A stretch of DNA of 42,258 bases from an uncultured Pelagibacteraceae bacterium (GCA_902622795.1 CACNRD010000008.1:1-42258); one strand, 5' to 3'; numbered from the stretch's first letter, positions 26,701-35,902 are shown. Translations and numbers: made by a program. The notes: a model not told the origin generated them from the sequence alone.

Positions 26701-27360
26701 TTATTTAAGTTTTAATAAATCAATATTCTTTTTTATATCTCCATCATTACTTTTGAATACGGTTGTGCCTGAAACAAGTATATTTGCTCCAGCATCAATA
26801 GCAATTTTGCAATTTTCAAAATTTATTCCACCATCTATTTCAATATCAAAGTTTAAATCTTTGTCTTGTTGAATTTTTTTAAGTTGTTTAATTTTATCTA
26901 GAACCTCTGGCATAAATTTTTGACCTCCAAAACCTGGATTAACACTCATTATTAAAACCAAATCTACTTGATCTAAAAATTCTGTAATTAATTCAATTTT
27001 CGACTCTGGATTAAGAGAAACTCCAACTTTTTTTTTTAAATCTTTAATTGTTTTAATAGATTCTCTTAAATTTTGAGTAGCTTCTGGGTGAATTGTAATG
27101 ATATCTGCTCCTGCGTCTGCATATGCTTCTATGTATTTATGCACAGGTGAAATCATCAAGTGTACATCAAACTTTAAAGAGCAGTGCTTTCGAAGGGCTT
27201 TAATAACTGGGGGACCAATAGTTAGATTTGGAACAAAATGGCCGTCCATGACATCCACATGGATCATGTCTGCTCCACCTTCCTCTAATCTTTTAATTTC
27301 AGTACCTAATTGACTAAAATCAGCAGATAAAATTGATGGTGAAATTTGTATATTTTTCAT
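26701..27360 (-). CDS. rpe: Ribulose-phosphate 3-epimerase
   Basis: Rpe interconverts ribulose 5-phosphate and xylulose 5-phosphate in the pentose phosphate pathway. The 219-residue TIM barrel starts ISPSILSADFSQLGTEI, with metal-binding HVDVMDGHFVPNLTIGP, DVHLMI, VNPGFGGQKF and EIDGGIN followed by the phosphate loop VSGTTVF. All catalytic His and Asp residues are in place. It is 4 bp upstream of the heparinase-like gene and 28 bp from the membrane protein gene before it. Confidence 0.96.
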   Translation of the reverse strand: MKNIQISPSILSADFSQLGTEIKRLEEGGADMIHVDVMDGHFVPNLTIGPPVIKALRKHCSLKFDVHLMISPVHKYIEAYADAGADIITIHPEATQNLRESIKTIKDLKKKVGVSLNPESKIELITEFLDQVDLVLIMSVNPGFGGQKFMPEVLDKIKQLKKIQQDKDLNFDIEIDGGINFENCKIAIDAGANILVSGTTVFKSNDGDIKKNIDLLKLK

Positions 27361-27388
27361 TGATGACTAGGTTTACTAGTATCAATTT

Positions 27389-27745
27389 TTAAAATTTAAT
27401 TGAATTAAAAAATTGATAAATTTGTCTCGATATTTCACTTTCGAGAGGAAATGACAACATACCCATAACAGAATAGCCCAAGATCCAAGGCATTAAATAA
27501 AATCTAATCATGTAAAAAAACCAAGCTACATATAAGGGTACTAAAGGACCTATAATAAATGATGGGGTAATTGGTTTAAATAGTCTGATTAAAGGATTTG
27601 TATATTTAACAAATACCCTCATAAAAAAGAATTGAGAGTCTTCTCTTTGAAAGATGTTCATTGCAACTCTACCAATTAATGTCCACATGATTATCCCAAA
27701 AAAATAATCAATAAAATATATAAACGGATGAAAGTTTGCTGACAT
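27389..27745 (-). CDS. Small membrane protein of unknown function
   Basis: The 118-residue protein has an N-terminal hydrophobic segment (YFIDYFFGIIMWTLIGRVAMNIF), a middle region KYTNPLIRLFKPITPSFI, and further hydrophobic segments VPLYVAWFFYMIRFYL and PWILGYSVMGML. The motif of Asn-Pro followed by a basic stretch and then a hydrophobic segment is loosely like YggT, but not enough to name it so. It lies between rpe and the symporter terminator and is read in the same direction. No function can be assigned. Confidence 0.8.
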   Translation of the reverse strand: MSANFHPFIYFIDYFFGIIMWTLIGRVAMNIFQREDSQFFFMRVFVKYTNPLIRLFKPITPSFIIGPLVPLYVAWFFYMIRFYLMPWILGYSVMGMLSFPLESEISRQIYQFFNSIKF

Positions 27746-27765
27746 TTAAGATTTATATTTGAAAA

Positions 27766-27802
27766 TGAAAAGAAAGAAAAGGGGCGAAATTAATCGCCCC
27801 TT
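27766..27802 (-). terminator. Intrinsic terminator after the symporter genes
   Basis: On the minus strand a 9-bp stem AAGGGGCGA / TCGCCCCTT with a 6-nt loop (27779-27802) is followed by a U-rich tract TTTCTTTCTTTT (27766-27778). It begins 12 bp after the symporter stop. This is the only GC-rich hairpin with a U tract I found between genes in the window. It would insulate the heavily expressed symporter from the genes downstream. Confidence 0.85.
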
Positions 27803-27813
27803 ATAAAGTTTAT

Positions 27814-29625
27814 TTACTGTTTTCCAAGAATTGTTTTACCACTTGGTACACGTACTTCATCAACCATTTTTTGAGTTGCTTTGTCGGGCTCTTGAGTCAT
27901 TAAACTCACAACCACCATTGCAACCAAACTAACAGCTGATCCGAAGATACCAAATGTTAATTGAGTTATTCCTAGGAATCCACTTCCACCAGTTCGTACC
28001 CAAACTAAGTACCAAGTACCAGCAGCTAGACCTCCTAACATACCAGCAATAGCACCTTGTCTGTTAGCTCTCTTCCACCATACACCAAGTACAAGTGGGA
28101 AGAACAATCCAGACATCGCAAAGTCAAATGCCCAGATAACTGAACCTAAGATACCTTGGATCTCCATTGCCGCAATCGTTGCTCCAGCAAAACCAATTAC
28201 TACAAGTAATACCCTTGCAACAACTAGTCGTTTTGCAGTTTCCGCTTTTGGATCAATGATCTTATAGTAAACATCATGTGATATAGCGTTTGCAATTGCT
28301 AAGATCAAACCATCAGCTGTTGACATGGCAGCTGCCATACCTCCAGCAGCAACTAGACCTGAGATTACGTAAGGTAATCCAGCTATCTCTGGTGTTGCTA
28401 ATACAACGGCTTTACCACCCATGAAGAACTCGTTTAATTCAACAGTTCCATTTCCGTTAAAGTCGCTGACAAACATTAAGTTTGCTGCATTCCAGTTTTG
28501 ATACCAATCTATCGCTTGAACTTCTGCAATTGATTTACCGATAATACCAGTTGATAAATTCGGATCAATCAATGACAACTTAGATAGCGTAGCTAACATT
28601 GGAGCAGAAGAATAAAGTAGGAAGATAAAGAATAGTGACCAACCTACTGATTTTCTAGCTGCTTTAACACTTGGAGTAGTAAAGTATCTCATCATCACGT
28701 GAGGTAATGATGCTGTTCCCATCATCATTGCCAATGCTAATGAAATAAATGCCCAAGGTGTTGCGTTAACTGCAGAGTGAGCTTTAGTTATTCCTGCTAA
28801 GCCTTTAGGTACCGTTGCTAGATCAGCAGCAGAGTTTTTAACAAAACCAAACTGTGATTCTAACTCACCGATTCTAGCTACTTCATCAGCTAACATAAAG
28901 TGAGGGAAGAAACCCGCACCCATTTTGTTACTGATCCAGAATACTGGAAGCAAGTAAGCTATAATTAGTACGATGTATTGTGCAACCTGTGTCCAAGTTA
29001 CCCCTCTCATACCACCTAACATTGAACATAATAAGATACTTATTAGTCCAATATAAACTGCGTATTGGAATGGGATATCAAGTGCAACAGATGCAATAGT
29101 ACCTGTAGCGTTAATTTGTGCTGTTACATAAGTAAATGAAGCAACGGTTAAAACCACTACTGCACTAAACCTAGCTAAATTACCACCGTATCTTGTACCT
29201 ATAAAATCTGGAACTGTATAACAGCCAAATTTTCTCAAGTATGGTGCTAATAAAGATGCAACTAACACGTAACCACCAGTCCAACCAACAAGTAGAGCCA
29301 TATAACCGTAACCTTTAAAGTAAATACCTCCAGCCATTGCAACGAATGAAGCACCAGACATCCAGTCTGCCGCCGTGGCCATTCCGTTGAAAACTGTTGG
29401 TACCTGTCTTCCAGCTACGTAATATGCATCCGCTTGGGCTGTTCTTGATAGCCAACCGATTAATGCATAGATGAATACAGTAAATGCCACAAAAGCGATA
29501 CCGATCGCCTTTGCAGACATACCCATCTGTTCTGCAATTGCCATAATAATTATGAAACCTATAAACCCTCCGGTATAGATTCCATAAACTCTAGGCAAGT
29601 TATCAATGAAATTAGTACTTTTCAT
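27814..29625 (-). CDS. Sodium:solute symporter large subunit (VC_2705-type, acetate-permease-like)
   Basis: The 603-residue membrane protein is an SSS-family Na+ symporter with about 13 hydrophobic segments. Typical blocks are DAYYVAGRQVPTVFNGMATAADWMSGASFVAMAGGIYFKGYG, split over residues 66-107, PDFIGTRYGG, and GLVAAGGMAAAMSTADGLILAIANAISHD. It pairs with the small subunit whose stop overlaps its ATG. A predicted loop at residues 388-399 reads DFNGNGTVELNE, like an EF-hand loop. The acs gene nearby suggests a short carboxylate such as acetate as substrate, but this is inference. Codons are visibly less AT-biased than in neighbours and a GAGAGG ribosome-binding site lies 7 nt before the ATG, hinting at high expression. 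Confidence 0.92.
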   Translation of the reverse strand: MKSTNFIDNLPRVYGIYTGGFIGFIIIMAIAEQMGMSAKAIGIAFVAFTVFIYALIGWLSRTAQADAYYVAGRQVPTVFNGMATAADWMSGASFVAMAGGIYFKGYGYMALLVGWTGGYVLVASLLAPYLRKFGCYTVPDFIGTRYGGNLARFSAVVVLTVASFTYVTAQINATGTIASVALDIPFQYAVYIGLISILLCSMLGGMRGVTWTQVAQYIVLIIAYLLPVFWISNKMGAGFFPHFMLADEVARIGELESQFGFVKNSAADLATVPKGLAGITKAHSAVNATPWAFISLALAMMMGTASLPHVMMRYFTTPSVKAARKSVGWSLFFIFLLYSSAPMLATLSKLSLIDPNLSTGIIGKSIAEVQAIDWYQNWNAANLMFVSDFNGNGTVELNEFFMGGKAVVLATPEIAGLPYVISGLVAAGGMAAAMSTADGLILAIANAISHDVYYKIIDPKAETAKRLVVARVLLVVIGFAGATIAAMEIQGILGSVIWAFDFAMSGLFFPLVLGVWWKRANRQGAIAGMLGGLAAGTWYLVWVRTGGSGFLGITQLTFGIFGSAVSLVAMVVVSLMTQEPDKATQKMVDEVRVPSGKTILGKQ

Positions 29626-29885
29626 TATTCATCCTCTCTTTCACTAAAGCCGAACTCTTCGTCGATCTTTTCTTGTCTATTCGCAAACCAGAAAATAAGG
29701 ATTACAAATGCTCCAAGAGATCCCTGACATGTAAACCAATATGTCCACGGATAACCGAAAGGTCCTGTGACCTCGTTCATTTCAGCTCCAAAAAGGAAGA
29801 TGCCAATTGAGAATACAAACCAGATTGCTAACGTAATCATCAGCAAACCTCTGGATTTCTCCCAATGTTTTTCTTGATTTGACAT
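29625..29885 (-). CDS. Sodium/substrate symporter small subunit (DUF4212)
   Basis: The 86-residue protein has two membrane segments (LLMITLAIWFVFSIGIFLFG and WFTCQGSLGAFVILIFWFAN). It carries the DUF4212 hallmarks: the initial HWEKSRGLL, the GPFGYPWTYWFTCQGSL turn, and a charged C-terminal tail. Such small subunits are encoded directly before VC_2705-type symporters and are thought to assist them. A strong AGAGAGG ribosome-binding site (29891-29897) precedes the ATG. The gene begins a two-gene transcript ending at the hairpin near 27790. Confidence 0.93.
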   Translation of the reverse strand: MSNQEKHWEKSRGLLMITLAIWFVFSIGIFLFGAEMNEVTGPFGYPWTYWFTCQGSLGAFVILIFWFANRQEKIDEEFGFSEREDE

Positions 29886-29926
29886 TTTTACCTCTCTATT
29901 TAGTTATAACTGGCAAAACCATAACC

Positions 29927-29932
29927 ATTATA
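29927..29932 (-). promoter_or_regulatory. Likely -10 element of the symporter promoter
   Basis: A perfect TATAAT on the minus strand lies 41 bp before the small-subunit ATG, in the 134-bp divergent gap. No good TTGACA-like -35 is visible at 16-18 bp upstream. Together with the AGAGAGG ribosome-binding site it suggests strong expression, but a lone -10 match in AT-rich DNA is limited evidence. Confidence 0.4.
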
Positions 29933-30019
29933 AAGCTTTTGAAAAGACCTAAATTTAACCATAATAGGTACTTATTTACTGACTTTTTTAAGGTATAAAT
30001 GCCACATACGGGGCAAATT

Positions 30020-30643
30020 ATGTCAAAATACAAGTTAACTTGGAAAGATTTAACAACAACGGATTTTAAAACATATTTGTTCGCAATGTTCAAAGCGTTC
30101 ATTCCTAAAAAAAAAATTAAAAATTTAGATGAACTCGAAGTATTTATTCAAACCAAATCTGCATGGGTTACACAAGTAACTTTATATAATTATTTAAAAA
30201 CCCGGATGGGAACAAGATATGTCCTCCATTTTGATAATGATGAATTCATGGGATCTGTAAATCTTGCTAAATGGAATATTTATTCTGTAGCACTTCAAGA
30301 TTTATCTCTTTTTACTTTCTCTTATTTGAGAGTTAATTTTAATTTTCAAGATACAGATAAGGCAAAAGAGATTTTTAATAAAATACTAGATGATGAAATT
30401 TCAAATAAAATGCCATTAGATATTGTAGACCAGGCTAGAGTGAATTTTGACAATAGATTTCAAAATATTAATTGGGATACTTATTATACAGATCTTCCAT
30501 TTAATCCAAGTGCACTCTCTCTGTATAAATGGGCACCAATCGCTGAAGAATTAAAAACCTTAGATCGTAAAATTGTCTTAAACTCTATGATATTAAAGTG
30601 GGATGTTATCAAACAAGAATTTCAAAACTTGGTTCAGTTTTAA
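30020..30643 (+). CDS. Conserved protein of unknown function next to acs and the symporter
   Basis: The 207-residue soluble protein starts [25 protein letters not shown]. An upstream ATG at 29999, with AAGG in front, would add 7 residues. It has no signal peptide and no motif I recognise. Notable blocks are [53 protein letters not shown] and the C-terminal [24 protein letters not shown]. It is rich in aromatic residues. It is divergent from the symporter and convergent with acs (stops share TTAA). The place suggests, but does not prove, a link to carboxylate uptake. Confidence 0.82.
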   Translation: MSKYKLTWKDLTTTDFKTYLFAMFKAFIPKKKIKNLDELEVFIQTKSAWVTQVTLYNYLKTRMGTRYVLHFDNDEFMGSVNLAKWNIYSVALQDLSLFTFSYLRVNFNFQDTDKAKEIFNKILDDEISNKMPLDIVDQARVNFDNRFQNINWDTYYTDLPFNPSALSLYKWAPIAEELKTLDRKIVLNSMILKWDVIKQEFQNLVQF

Positions 30644-32724
30644 GTATTTTTTCTATTATCAACTAAACTATCAACAACGCTTGGATCAGCCAAAGTAGTG
30701 GTGTCACCTAACTGTCCATGTTCGTTTGCAGCGATCTTTCTTAAAATTCTTCTCATAATTTTACCTGATCTAGTTTTTGGAAGACCTGGAGTAAAATGTA
30801 TCAAGTCAGGAGTTGCAAGTGGTCCAATCTGTTTTCTGACCCAAAGCTTTAAATCTCTTTCAAGATCTCCAGTTTCAGTTTCACCTGCATTTAAAGTGAC
30901 ATAACAATATAGACCGTTTCCTTTAATATCATGTGGGTAACCAACTACTGCTGCTTCAGCAACTTTTGGATGAGCAACAAATGCACTTTCGATCTCAGCA
31001 GTACCTAGATTATGTCCAGATACAATAATTACATCATCAACTCGTCCAGTTATCCAGTAATATCCATCTTTATCTCTTCTACATCCATCACCAGTAAAGT
31101 ATTTTCCATTGAACTGAGAAAAATACGTGTCGATAAATCTTTGGTGGTCTCCATAAACAGTTCTCATTTGACCTGGCCATGATTGAGCAATACAAAGTCT
31201 TCCTTCTCCAGCGCCTTTTATCTCTTTTCCACTTTTATCAACAATGACAGGCTTTATCCCATAGAAAGGTTTTGTTGCTGAGCCAGGTTTTAAAGGAATG
31301 GCTCCTGTTTGAGGAGCTATCAATATTCCCCCCGTCTCAGTCTGCCACCAAGTATCTACAATTGGGCTCTTAGAGTTACCAACTATTTTGTAATACCACA
31401 TCCATGCCTCAGGATTAATTGGTTCACCAACAGTCCCAAGTAATTTTAAAGACTTTCTTGAGGTTTTTTTAACCGGTTTATCACCTTCACGCATTAAAGC
31501 TCTAATTGCTGTAGGAGCGGTGTAGAAAATATTAACTTTATATTTATCAACTATCTTCCACCATCTTGAAGTGTCAGGATAATTAGGAATTCCTTCAAAC
31601 ATTATTGTGGTTGCACCATTAGCAAGAGGTCCATAAATGATATAACTATGTCCGGTTACCCACCCGATATCAGCAGTACACCAATAAATATCTTTTGGCT
31701 TATAGTTAAAAATATATTGATGAGTCATTGATGCATAAACCATATACCCACCAGTGGTGTGAAGAACCCCTTTTGGTTTACCAGTTGATCCTGATGTATA
31801 TAAAATAAATAAAGGATCCTCTGCATTCATTTCTTCTGGCTCACAATGACTAGGAACATCTTTAATTAGATCATGATACCAAACATCTCTTTCTTCATTC
31901 CAATTGATGTAATTTCCAGTTCGTTTAACAACAATACATTTTTTTACATTTGGACAACTTGTTAAAGCCTCATCAGTCGTATATTTTAACGGAATAGTTT
32001 TTCCACCTCTAACACCTTCATCAGCAGTGATTATATATTCAGACTCACAATCATTTACTCTACCAGAAATTGACTCAGCAGAAAAACCACCAAATATTAT
32101 TGAGTGAACTGCTCCAATTCTAACACATGCTAACATTAAAATTGCAAGCTCTGGGATCATGGTTAAATAAATTGTAACTCGATCACCTTTTTTAATTCCA
32201 AGTTTTTTCAAACCATTTGCAGCCTTTGAAACTTTTTGGTGTAATTGTTTATAAGTTATTTTTTGACTATCTTTTGGATCATCGCCAACCCAAATAATTG
32301 CAGTTTTATCTTTTTTGTCTTTTAAATGTCTATCTATACAGTTTGCAGAAGCATTTAAAGTTCCATCCTGATACCATTTAATTTTTACTTCTTTAGTACT
32401 ATATTTAACGTCTTTAATTTTTTTATAAGGTTTTATCCAAGTAATTCTTTTTCCCTCTTTCCTCCAAAAATCATCATTACTTTTTATAGATTGAGAGTAT
32501 TTTTGTTGGTACTTACTTTTATTTGCCAAACTTGCTTTTACCCACTCTGGTTTAGTTTTAATGACTATTTCAGGGGGAGAAGAACCATTCTCTTTTTTAC
32601 TCTTCTTTTTACTTTTCTTTCTTTTTTTAATTTTTTTTGAAACCTTTTTTACTTTAGTTTTTTTCTTAACTTTTTTAGATGATTTTTTTTTTACTTTAGA
32701 TTTTTTTTTCTTTTTTTTTGGCAT
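30640..32724 (-). CDS. acs: Acetyl-CoA synthetase with lysine-rich N-terminal tail
   Basis: Acs activates acetate with ATP and CoA through acetyl-AMP. The 694-residue protein has the family start near residue 58, [14 protein letters not shown] and [20 protein letters not shown], the AMP-binding loop [21 protein letters not shown], and the C-terminal [15 protein letters not shown] with the regulatory Lys655. The first 44 residues are almost pure basic low complexity (29 Lys, 1 Arg, rest mainly Ser and Val), absent from ordinary Acs. No in-frame Met occurs between this tail and the catalytic domain, so the tail is probably translated unless a non-ATG start is used. It follows the EVE gene by 15 bp. 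Confidence 0.95.
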   Translation of the reverse strand: MPKKKKKKSKVKKKSSKKVKKKTKVKKVSKKIKKRKKSKKKSKKENGSSPPEIVIKTKPEWVKASLANKSKYQQKYSQSIKSNDDFWRKEGKRITWIKPYKKIKDVKYSTKEVKIKWYQDGTLNASANCIDRHLKDKKDKTAIIWVGDDPKDSQKITYKQLHQKVSKAANGLKKLGIKKGDRVTIYLTMIPELAILMLACVRIGAVHSIIFGGFSAESISGRVNDCESEYIITADEGVRGGKTIPLKYTTDEALTSCPNVKKCIVVKRTGNYINWNEERDVWYHDLIKDVPSHCEPEEMNAEDPLFILYTSGSTGKPKGVLHTTGGYMVYASMTHQYIFNYKPKDIYWCTADIGWVTGHSYIIYGPLANGATTIMFEGIPNYPDTSRWWKIVDKYKVNIFYTAPTAIRALMREGDKPVKKTSRKSLKLLGTVGEPINPEAWMWYYKIVGNSKSPIVDTWWQTETGGILIAPQTGAIPLKPGSATKPFYGIKPVIVDKSGKEIKGAGEGRLCIAQSWPGQMRTVYGDHQRFIDTYFSQFNGKYFTGDGCRRDKDGYYWITGRVDDVIIVSGHNLGTAEIESAFVAHPKVAEAAVVGYPHDIKGNGLYCYVTLNAGETETGDLERDLKLWVRKQIGPLATPDLIHFTPGLPKTRSGKIMRRILRKIAANEHGQLGDTTTLADPSVVDSLVDNRKNT

Positions 32725-32739
32725 GTGAAATTTTTTTTT

Positions 32740-33153
32740 TTAAATTCTACTCATGTTATTTATGATTTTCCAGCTTTTATAATCGATTGGCATCACAGAT
32801 AATCTACTCTGTTTAATTAACGCTAAATTGCTCAATTCCTTACGTTTTTTTATATCCTCTAAAGTAACCGCTTTATCTAATTTTTTTTTAAACTTAACAG
32901 AAACAGCTACAAAGCGACCACTTTCATCAGTTTTGTCTATGTAATGTTCTTTAATGACCTCAACAATACCCACAATCTCTTTACCGATATTTGAGTGATA
33001 AAAAAAACAAAGATCACCTTTTTTCATAGCCTTTAAATTTTTTGCAGCCTGATAATTTCTTACTCCATCCCATGGAGTACCTTTAGTACCTGACTTTATT
33101 TGTTGATCAATAGACCATACATCGGGTTCAGATTTCACTAACCAATATTGCAT
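32740..33153 (-). CDS. EVE-domain protein
   Basis: The 137-residue protein is a single EVE domain (PUA-like fold): it begins QYWLVKSEPDVWSIDQQ, then TPWDGVRNYQAAKNLKAMKKGDLCFFYHSN, IVGIVEVIKEHY, and the C-terminal LSNLALIKQSRLSVMPIDYKSW. EVE domains are thought to bind modified bases in DNA or RNA. The ATG overlaps the tsaD stop by 1 bp, an arrangement found widely in Alphaproteobacteria. Confidence 0.95.
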   Translation of the reverse strand: MQYWLVKSEPDVWSIDQQIKSGTKGTPWDGVRNYQAAKNLKAMKKGDLCFFYHSNIGKEIVGIVEVIKEHYIDKTDESGRFVAVSVKFKKKLDKAVTLEDIKKRKELSNLALIKQSRLSVMPIDYKSWKIINNMSRI

Positions 33154-34226
33154 TAAAATTGAACCCCAGCACCTTTCAAAAAAGCAGCATCCTCATCCAA
33201 AGCCCATCTAGGTTTTGCTGGGTGATCTAATTGACTAAACTCTTTTAATTTAAATTTTTCCAAACCAACCATTGCTATCATGGCAGCGTTATCTCCACAA
33301 AGCTCTATTGATGGAAAAATACTTTGATAATTTTCTTCCTCACATAAATTGATTAGCATATTTCTAATATTTTGATTAGCGGCTACTCCTCCAGCAACTA
33401 CAAAATTTTTTTCGGTTAGATCATTTTGTTTTTCGAATTCTTTAAAAGCAACTCTAGTTTTTTTATACAAAATTTCCTCTATGGTCTTTTGAAAAGATGC
33501 TGCTAGATCAAATTTTTCCTGATCAGTTTTAATATTTTTTGTTATTCTTAACACTGCCGTTTTAAGACCAGCAAAAGATAAATTACAACCACCTTTACTA
33601 AAAATAGGTTTTGGTAAATCATATTTATTAGGATCACCTTTTTTTGCTAAAATTTCAATTTGTGGACCACCTGGAAATTCAATTCCTAAAAGTTTTGCAG
33701 TTTTATCAAATGCTTCTCCTAAAGCATCATCAATGGTTGTCCCTAATCTTTTATATTTTCCCAATCCTTGAACATTTAAAAATTGTGAATGTCCACCTGA
33801 AATCAACAAAAGCAGATAGGGATAATTTAAATTTGAATCTAACTTCGGACTTAATGCGTGACCCTCTAGGTGGTTAACTGCTATAAAGGGTTTATTTATT
33901 GAAGTTGCAAAAGCTTTTCCAAAACTTAAACCAACAGACAGACAGACAATCAAACCAGGTCCAGCAGTGGATGCTACAACATCAATTTCATTAATTTTTT
34001 TTCCACTATCATCTATAGCTTTTTGAACAATCCAATCAATTTTCTCAATATGCGCTCGCGCGGCTAATTCTGGAACCACTCCTCCAAATTCTTTATGAAC
34101 TTCAACTTGGCTTGAAACAATATTTGATAGAACTATAGGGTTTCCCAGTTCATTTTCAGTTATTATTGATGCAGCTGTCTCATCACAGCTCGTTTCTATT
34201 CCGAGAATTAAGGGTTTTTTGCTCAT
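33153..34226 (-). CDS. tsaD: tRNA threonylcarbamoyltransferase TsaD
   Basis: TsaD, with TsaB and TsaE, transfers threonylcarbamoyl to A37 of tRNAs reading ANN codons. The 357-residue ASKHA protein has ILGIETSCDETAASI, the metal-binding His119-x3-His123 in NHLEGH, YLLLLISGGHSQF, TIDDALGEAFDKTAKLLG, and the C-terminal ELCGDNAAMIAMVG. It is divergent from hemC across 56 bp and heads the tsaD-EVE-acs run on the minus strand. The tsaB and tsaE genes are not in this window. Confidence 0.97.
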   Translation of the reverse strand: MSKKPLILGIETSCDETAASIITENELGNPIVLSNIVSSQVEVHKEFGGVVPELAARAHIEKIDWIVQKAIDDSGKKINEIDVVASTAGPGLIVCLSVGLSFGKAFATSINKPFIAVNHLEGHALSPKLDSNLNYPYLLLLISGGHSQFLNVQGLGKYKRLGTTIDDALGEAFDKTAKLLGIEFPGGPQIEILAKKGDPNKYDLPKPIFSKGGCNLSFAGLKTAVLRITKNIKTDQEKFDLAASFQKTIEEILYKKTRVAFKEFEKQNDLTEKNFVVAGGVAANQNIRNMLINLCEEENYQSIFPSIELCGDNAAMIAMVGLEKFKLKEFSQLDHPAKPRWALDEDAAFLKGAGVQF

Positions 34227-34282
34227 TCAAATAGTTTTTAATAATTGTACAATCTCAATACAAGTAAGAAATAAATATATTT

Positions 34283-35200
34283 ATGAGCAGAAAAATTATC
34301 ATTGGATCTAGAGGAAGCAAGTTGGCGATGCTTTATGCTGGAAAAGCTAAAGATAAAATTATCAAAACCACTGATTTTAGCGACGAAGATGTAGTTATAA
34401 AAAAAATTACTACTAAAGGGGATGAGTTTCAGGATGTAAGATTGTCAGAAGTTGGAGGCAAAGGATTATTTTCAAGTAATATTGAAAAAGATCTTCAAGA
34501 TAAAAATATAGATGTTGCAGTTCATGCACTCAAAGACATGCCAGCCCTTGAAACAAAAGGTCTTAAAACAGACTCATTTTTAGAAAGAAATGATCCAAGG
34601 GAAATCCTTATTACAAAGAATAAAAAAAAATTAAGTGAATTAAAAAAAAATTCTATAATCGGAACTTCATCTTTTAGAAGAGAATATCAAATTAAAAAAA
34701 TTAGATCAGATCTTGAATGTAAACTTATTAGGGGAAATGTTGATACACGAATTAAAAAATTAAAAGATGGAATATATGATGCAATAATTTTGTCTTATGC
34801 AGGAATTAAATTTTTAAATTTTGATGACGAAATATCAGAAATTTTTTCTCCAGAACAAGTGATTCCAAGTGCTGGACAAGGTATAATAGCTCTTCAATGC
34901 AGAGAAGACGATGAGGAAATAATCTCAGTTTTAAAAAAAATAAATCACAATGAAACATTTATGAGAGCACATGTTGAGAGAAATATTTTAAAAGTTTTGG
35001 AGGGAGATTGCGAAACTGCAGTTGGAGCCCACTCCATAATAAAAGATGACAAAATTATTGTTGAAGCAGAACTATTCTCTTTAGATGGCACTAAAAGGTT
35101 TTATGAAAAAAAAACTGGCAAAGTAGAAAATTTCAGTCAAATTGGTATAGAACTAGGTCAAATTTTAAAAACAAAATCTAACAATTCTTATAAAAGGTAA
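34283..35200 (+). CDS. hemC: Porphobilinogen deaminase (hydroxymethylbilane synthase)
   Basis: HemC joins four porphobilinogens into hydroxymethylbilane. The 305-residue protein has IIGSRGSKLAMLYA, DVAVHALKDMPA, IGTSSFRREYQI, LIRGNVDTRIKKL, VIPSAGQGIIALQCR, and the dipyrromethane-cofactor Cys243 in LEGDCETAVGAH. All catalytic blocks are present. It is separated by 1 bp from hemD. The tsaD/hemC divergent pair is common in Alphaproteobacteria. Confidence 0.97.
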   Translation: MSRKIIIGSRGSKLAMLYAGKAKDKIIKTTDFSDEDVVIKKITTKGDEFQDVRLSEVGGKGLFSSNIEKDLQDKNIDVAVHALKDMPALETKGLKTDSFLERNDPREILITKNKKKLSELKKNSIIGTSSFRREYQIKKIRSDLECKLIRGNVDTRIKKLKDGIYDAIILSYAGIKFLNFDDEISEIFSPEQVIPSAGQGIIALQCREDDEEIISVLKKINHNETFMRAHVERNILKVLEGDCETAVGAHSIIKDDKIIVEAELFSLDGTKRFYEKKTGKVENFSQIGIELGQILKTKSNNSYKR

Positions 35201-35201
35201 T

Positions 35202-35900
35202 ATGCATATTTTATTAACAAGACCTTTAGAAGACTGCTCTGAAATGATTGTTAAATTTAAATCCTTAGGTCATCAAGTTTCTCATCTTCCTTTATTAAGT
35301 GTTGAGGAGGTAGTTTATGACAAAATTAATTTTGAAGATTTTAACGGAATTATTTTTACTAGTGCTAATGCTGTAAAATTTCTAAACCACGATGAAATTA
35401 ATAAGACAATCAAATGTTTTTGTGTCGGAGAGAAAACAGAAAAAAAAGCAAGAAGTTTTGGTTTTCAAAATACAATTGCAGCAGAAGGAAATGTTTCAAA
35501 CTTAAAAGAATTAATTTTGCAAAACTATGAAGCATCAAGCGGTAAGTTACTTTATGTAAGTGGAGAAACTATATCAGTAGATCTTGACGAACAGTTATTA
35601 AAAGAAGGTTATAATGTTAAGAGGATAGTGAACTATAGAGTTAACCATAATATGAATTTTAATGAAAATTTTGTTAAAGAATTAAAACAAAATATGCCTG
35701 ACATGGTCTATGTTTACTCCCAAAATAGTGGGTCAAGCTTTTTGCACTTTATCAAAATTCATCAATTAGAAAGTCAATGGATGGACACGAATTTAATGTG
35801 TATAGGTGAAAAAACCTCATCAATACTGAACGAAATTAAATGGAAAAAGATATTTCTTTTTAATCCTGGAGAAGAGGAGTTTTTGTTATATAAAATTTAG
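35202..35900 (+). CDS. hemD: Uroporphyrinogen-III synthase
   Basis: HemD closes hydroxymethylbilane to uroporphyrinogen III with inversion of ring D. The 232-residue protein starts HILLTRPLEDCSEMIVKF and has GIIFTSANAVKFL, FCVGEKTEKKA, LLYVSGETISVDL, and a C-terminal CIGEKTSSIL. HemD is poorly conserved overall, but these blocks and the position right behind hemC settle the call. Two base pairs separate it from the mscS-type gene. Confidence 0.93.
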   Translation: MHILLTRPLEDCSEMIVKFKSLGHQVSHLPLLSVEEVVYDKINFEDFNGIIFTSANAVKFLNHDEINKTIKCFCVGEKTEKKARSFGFQNTIAAEGNVSNLKELILQNYEASSGKLLYVSGETISVDLDEQLLKEGYNVKRIVNYRVNHNMNFNENFVKELKQNMPDMVYVYSQNSGSSFLHFIKIHQLESQWMDTNLMCIGEKTSSILNEIKWKKIFLFNPGEEEFLLYKI

Positions 35901-35902
35901 CC

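Noticed and set aside
29896-30102. 68-codon minus-strand frame upstream of the symporter
   Set aside because: Overlaps the predicted promoter and the start of the convincing plus-strand gene; no support.
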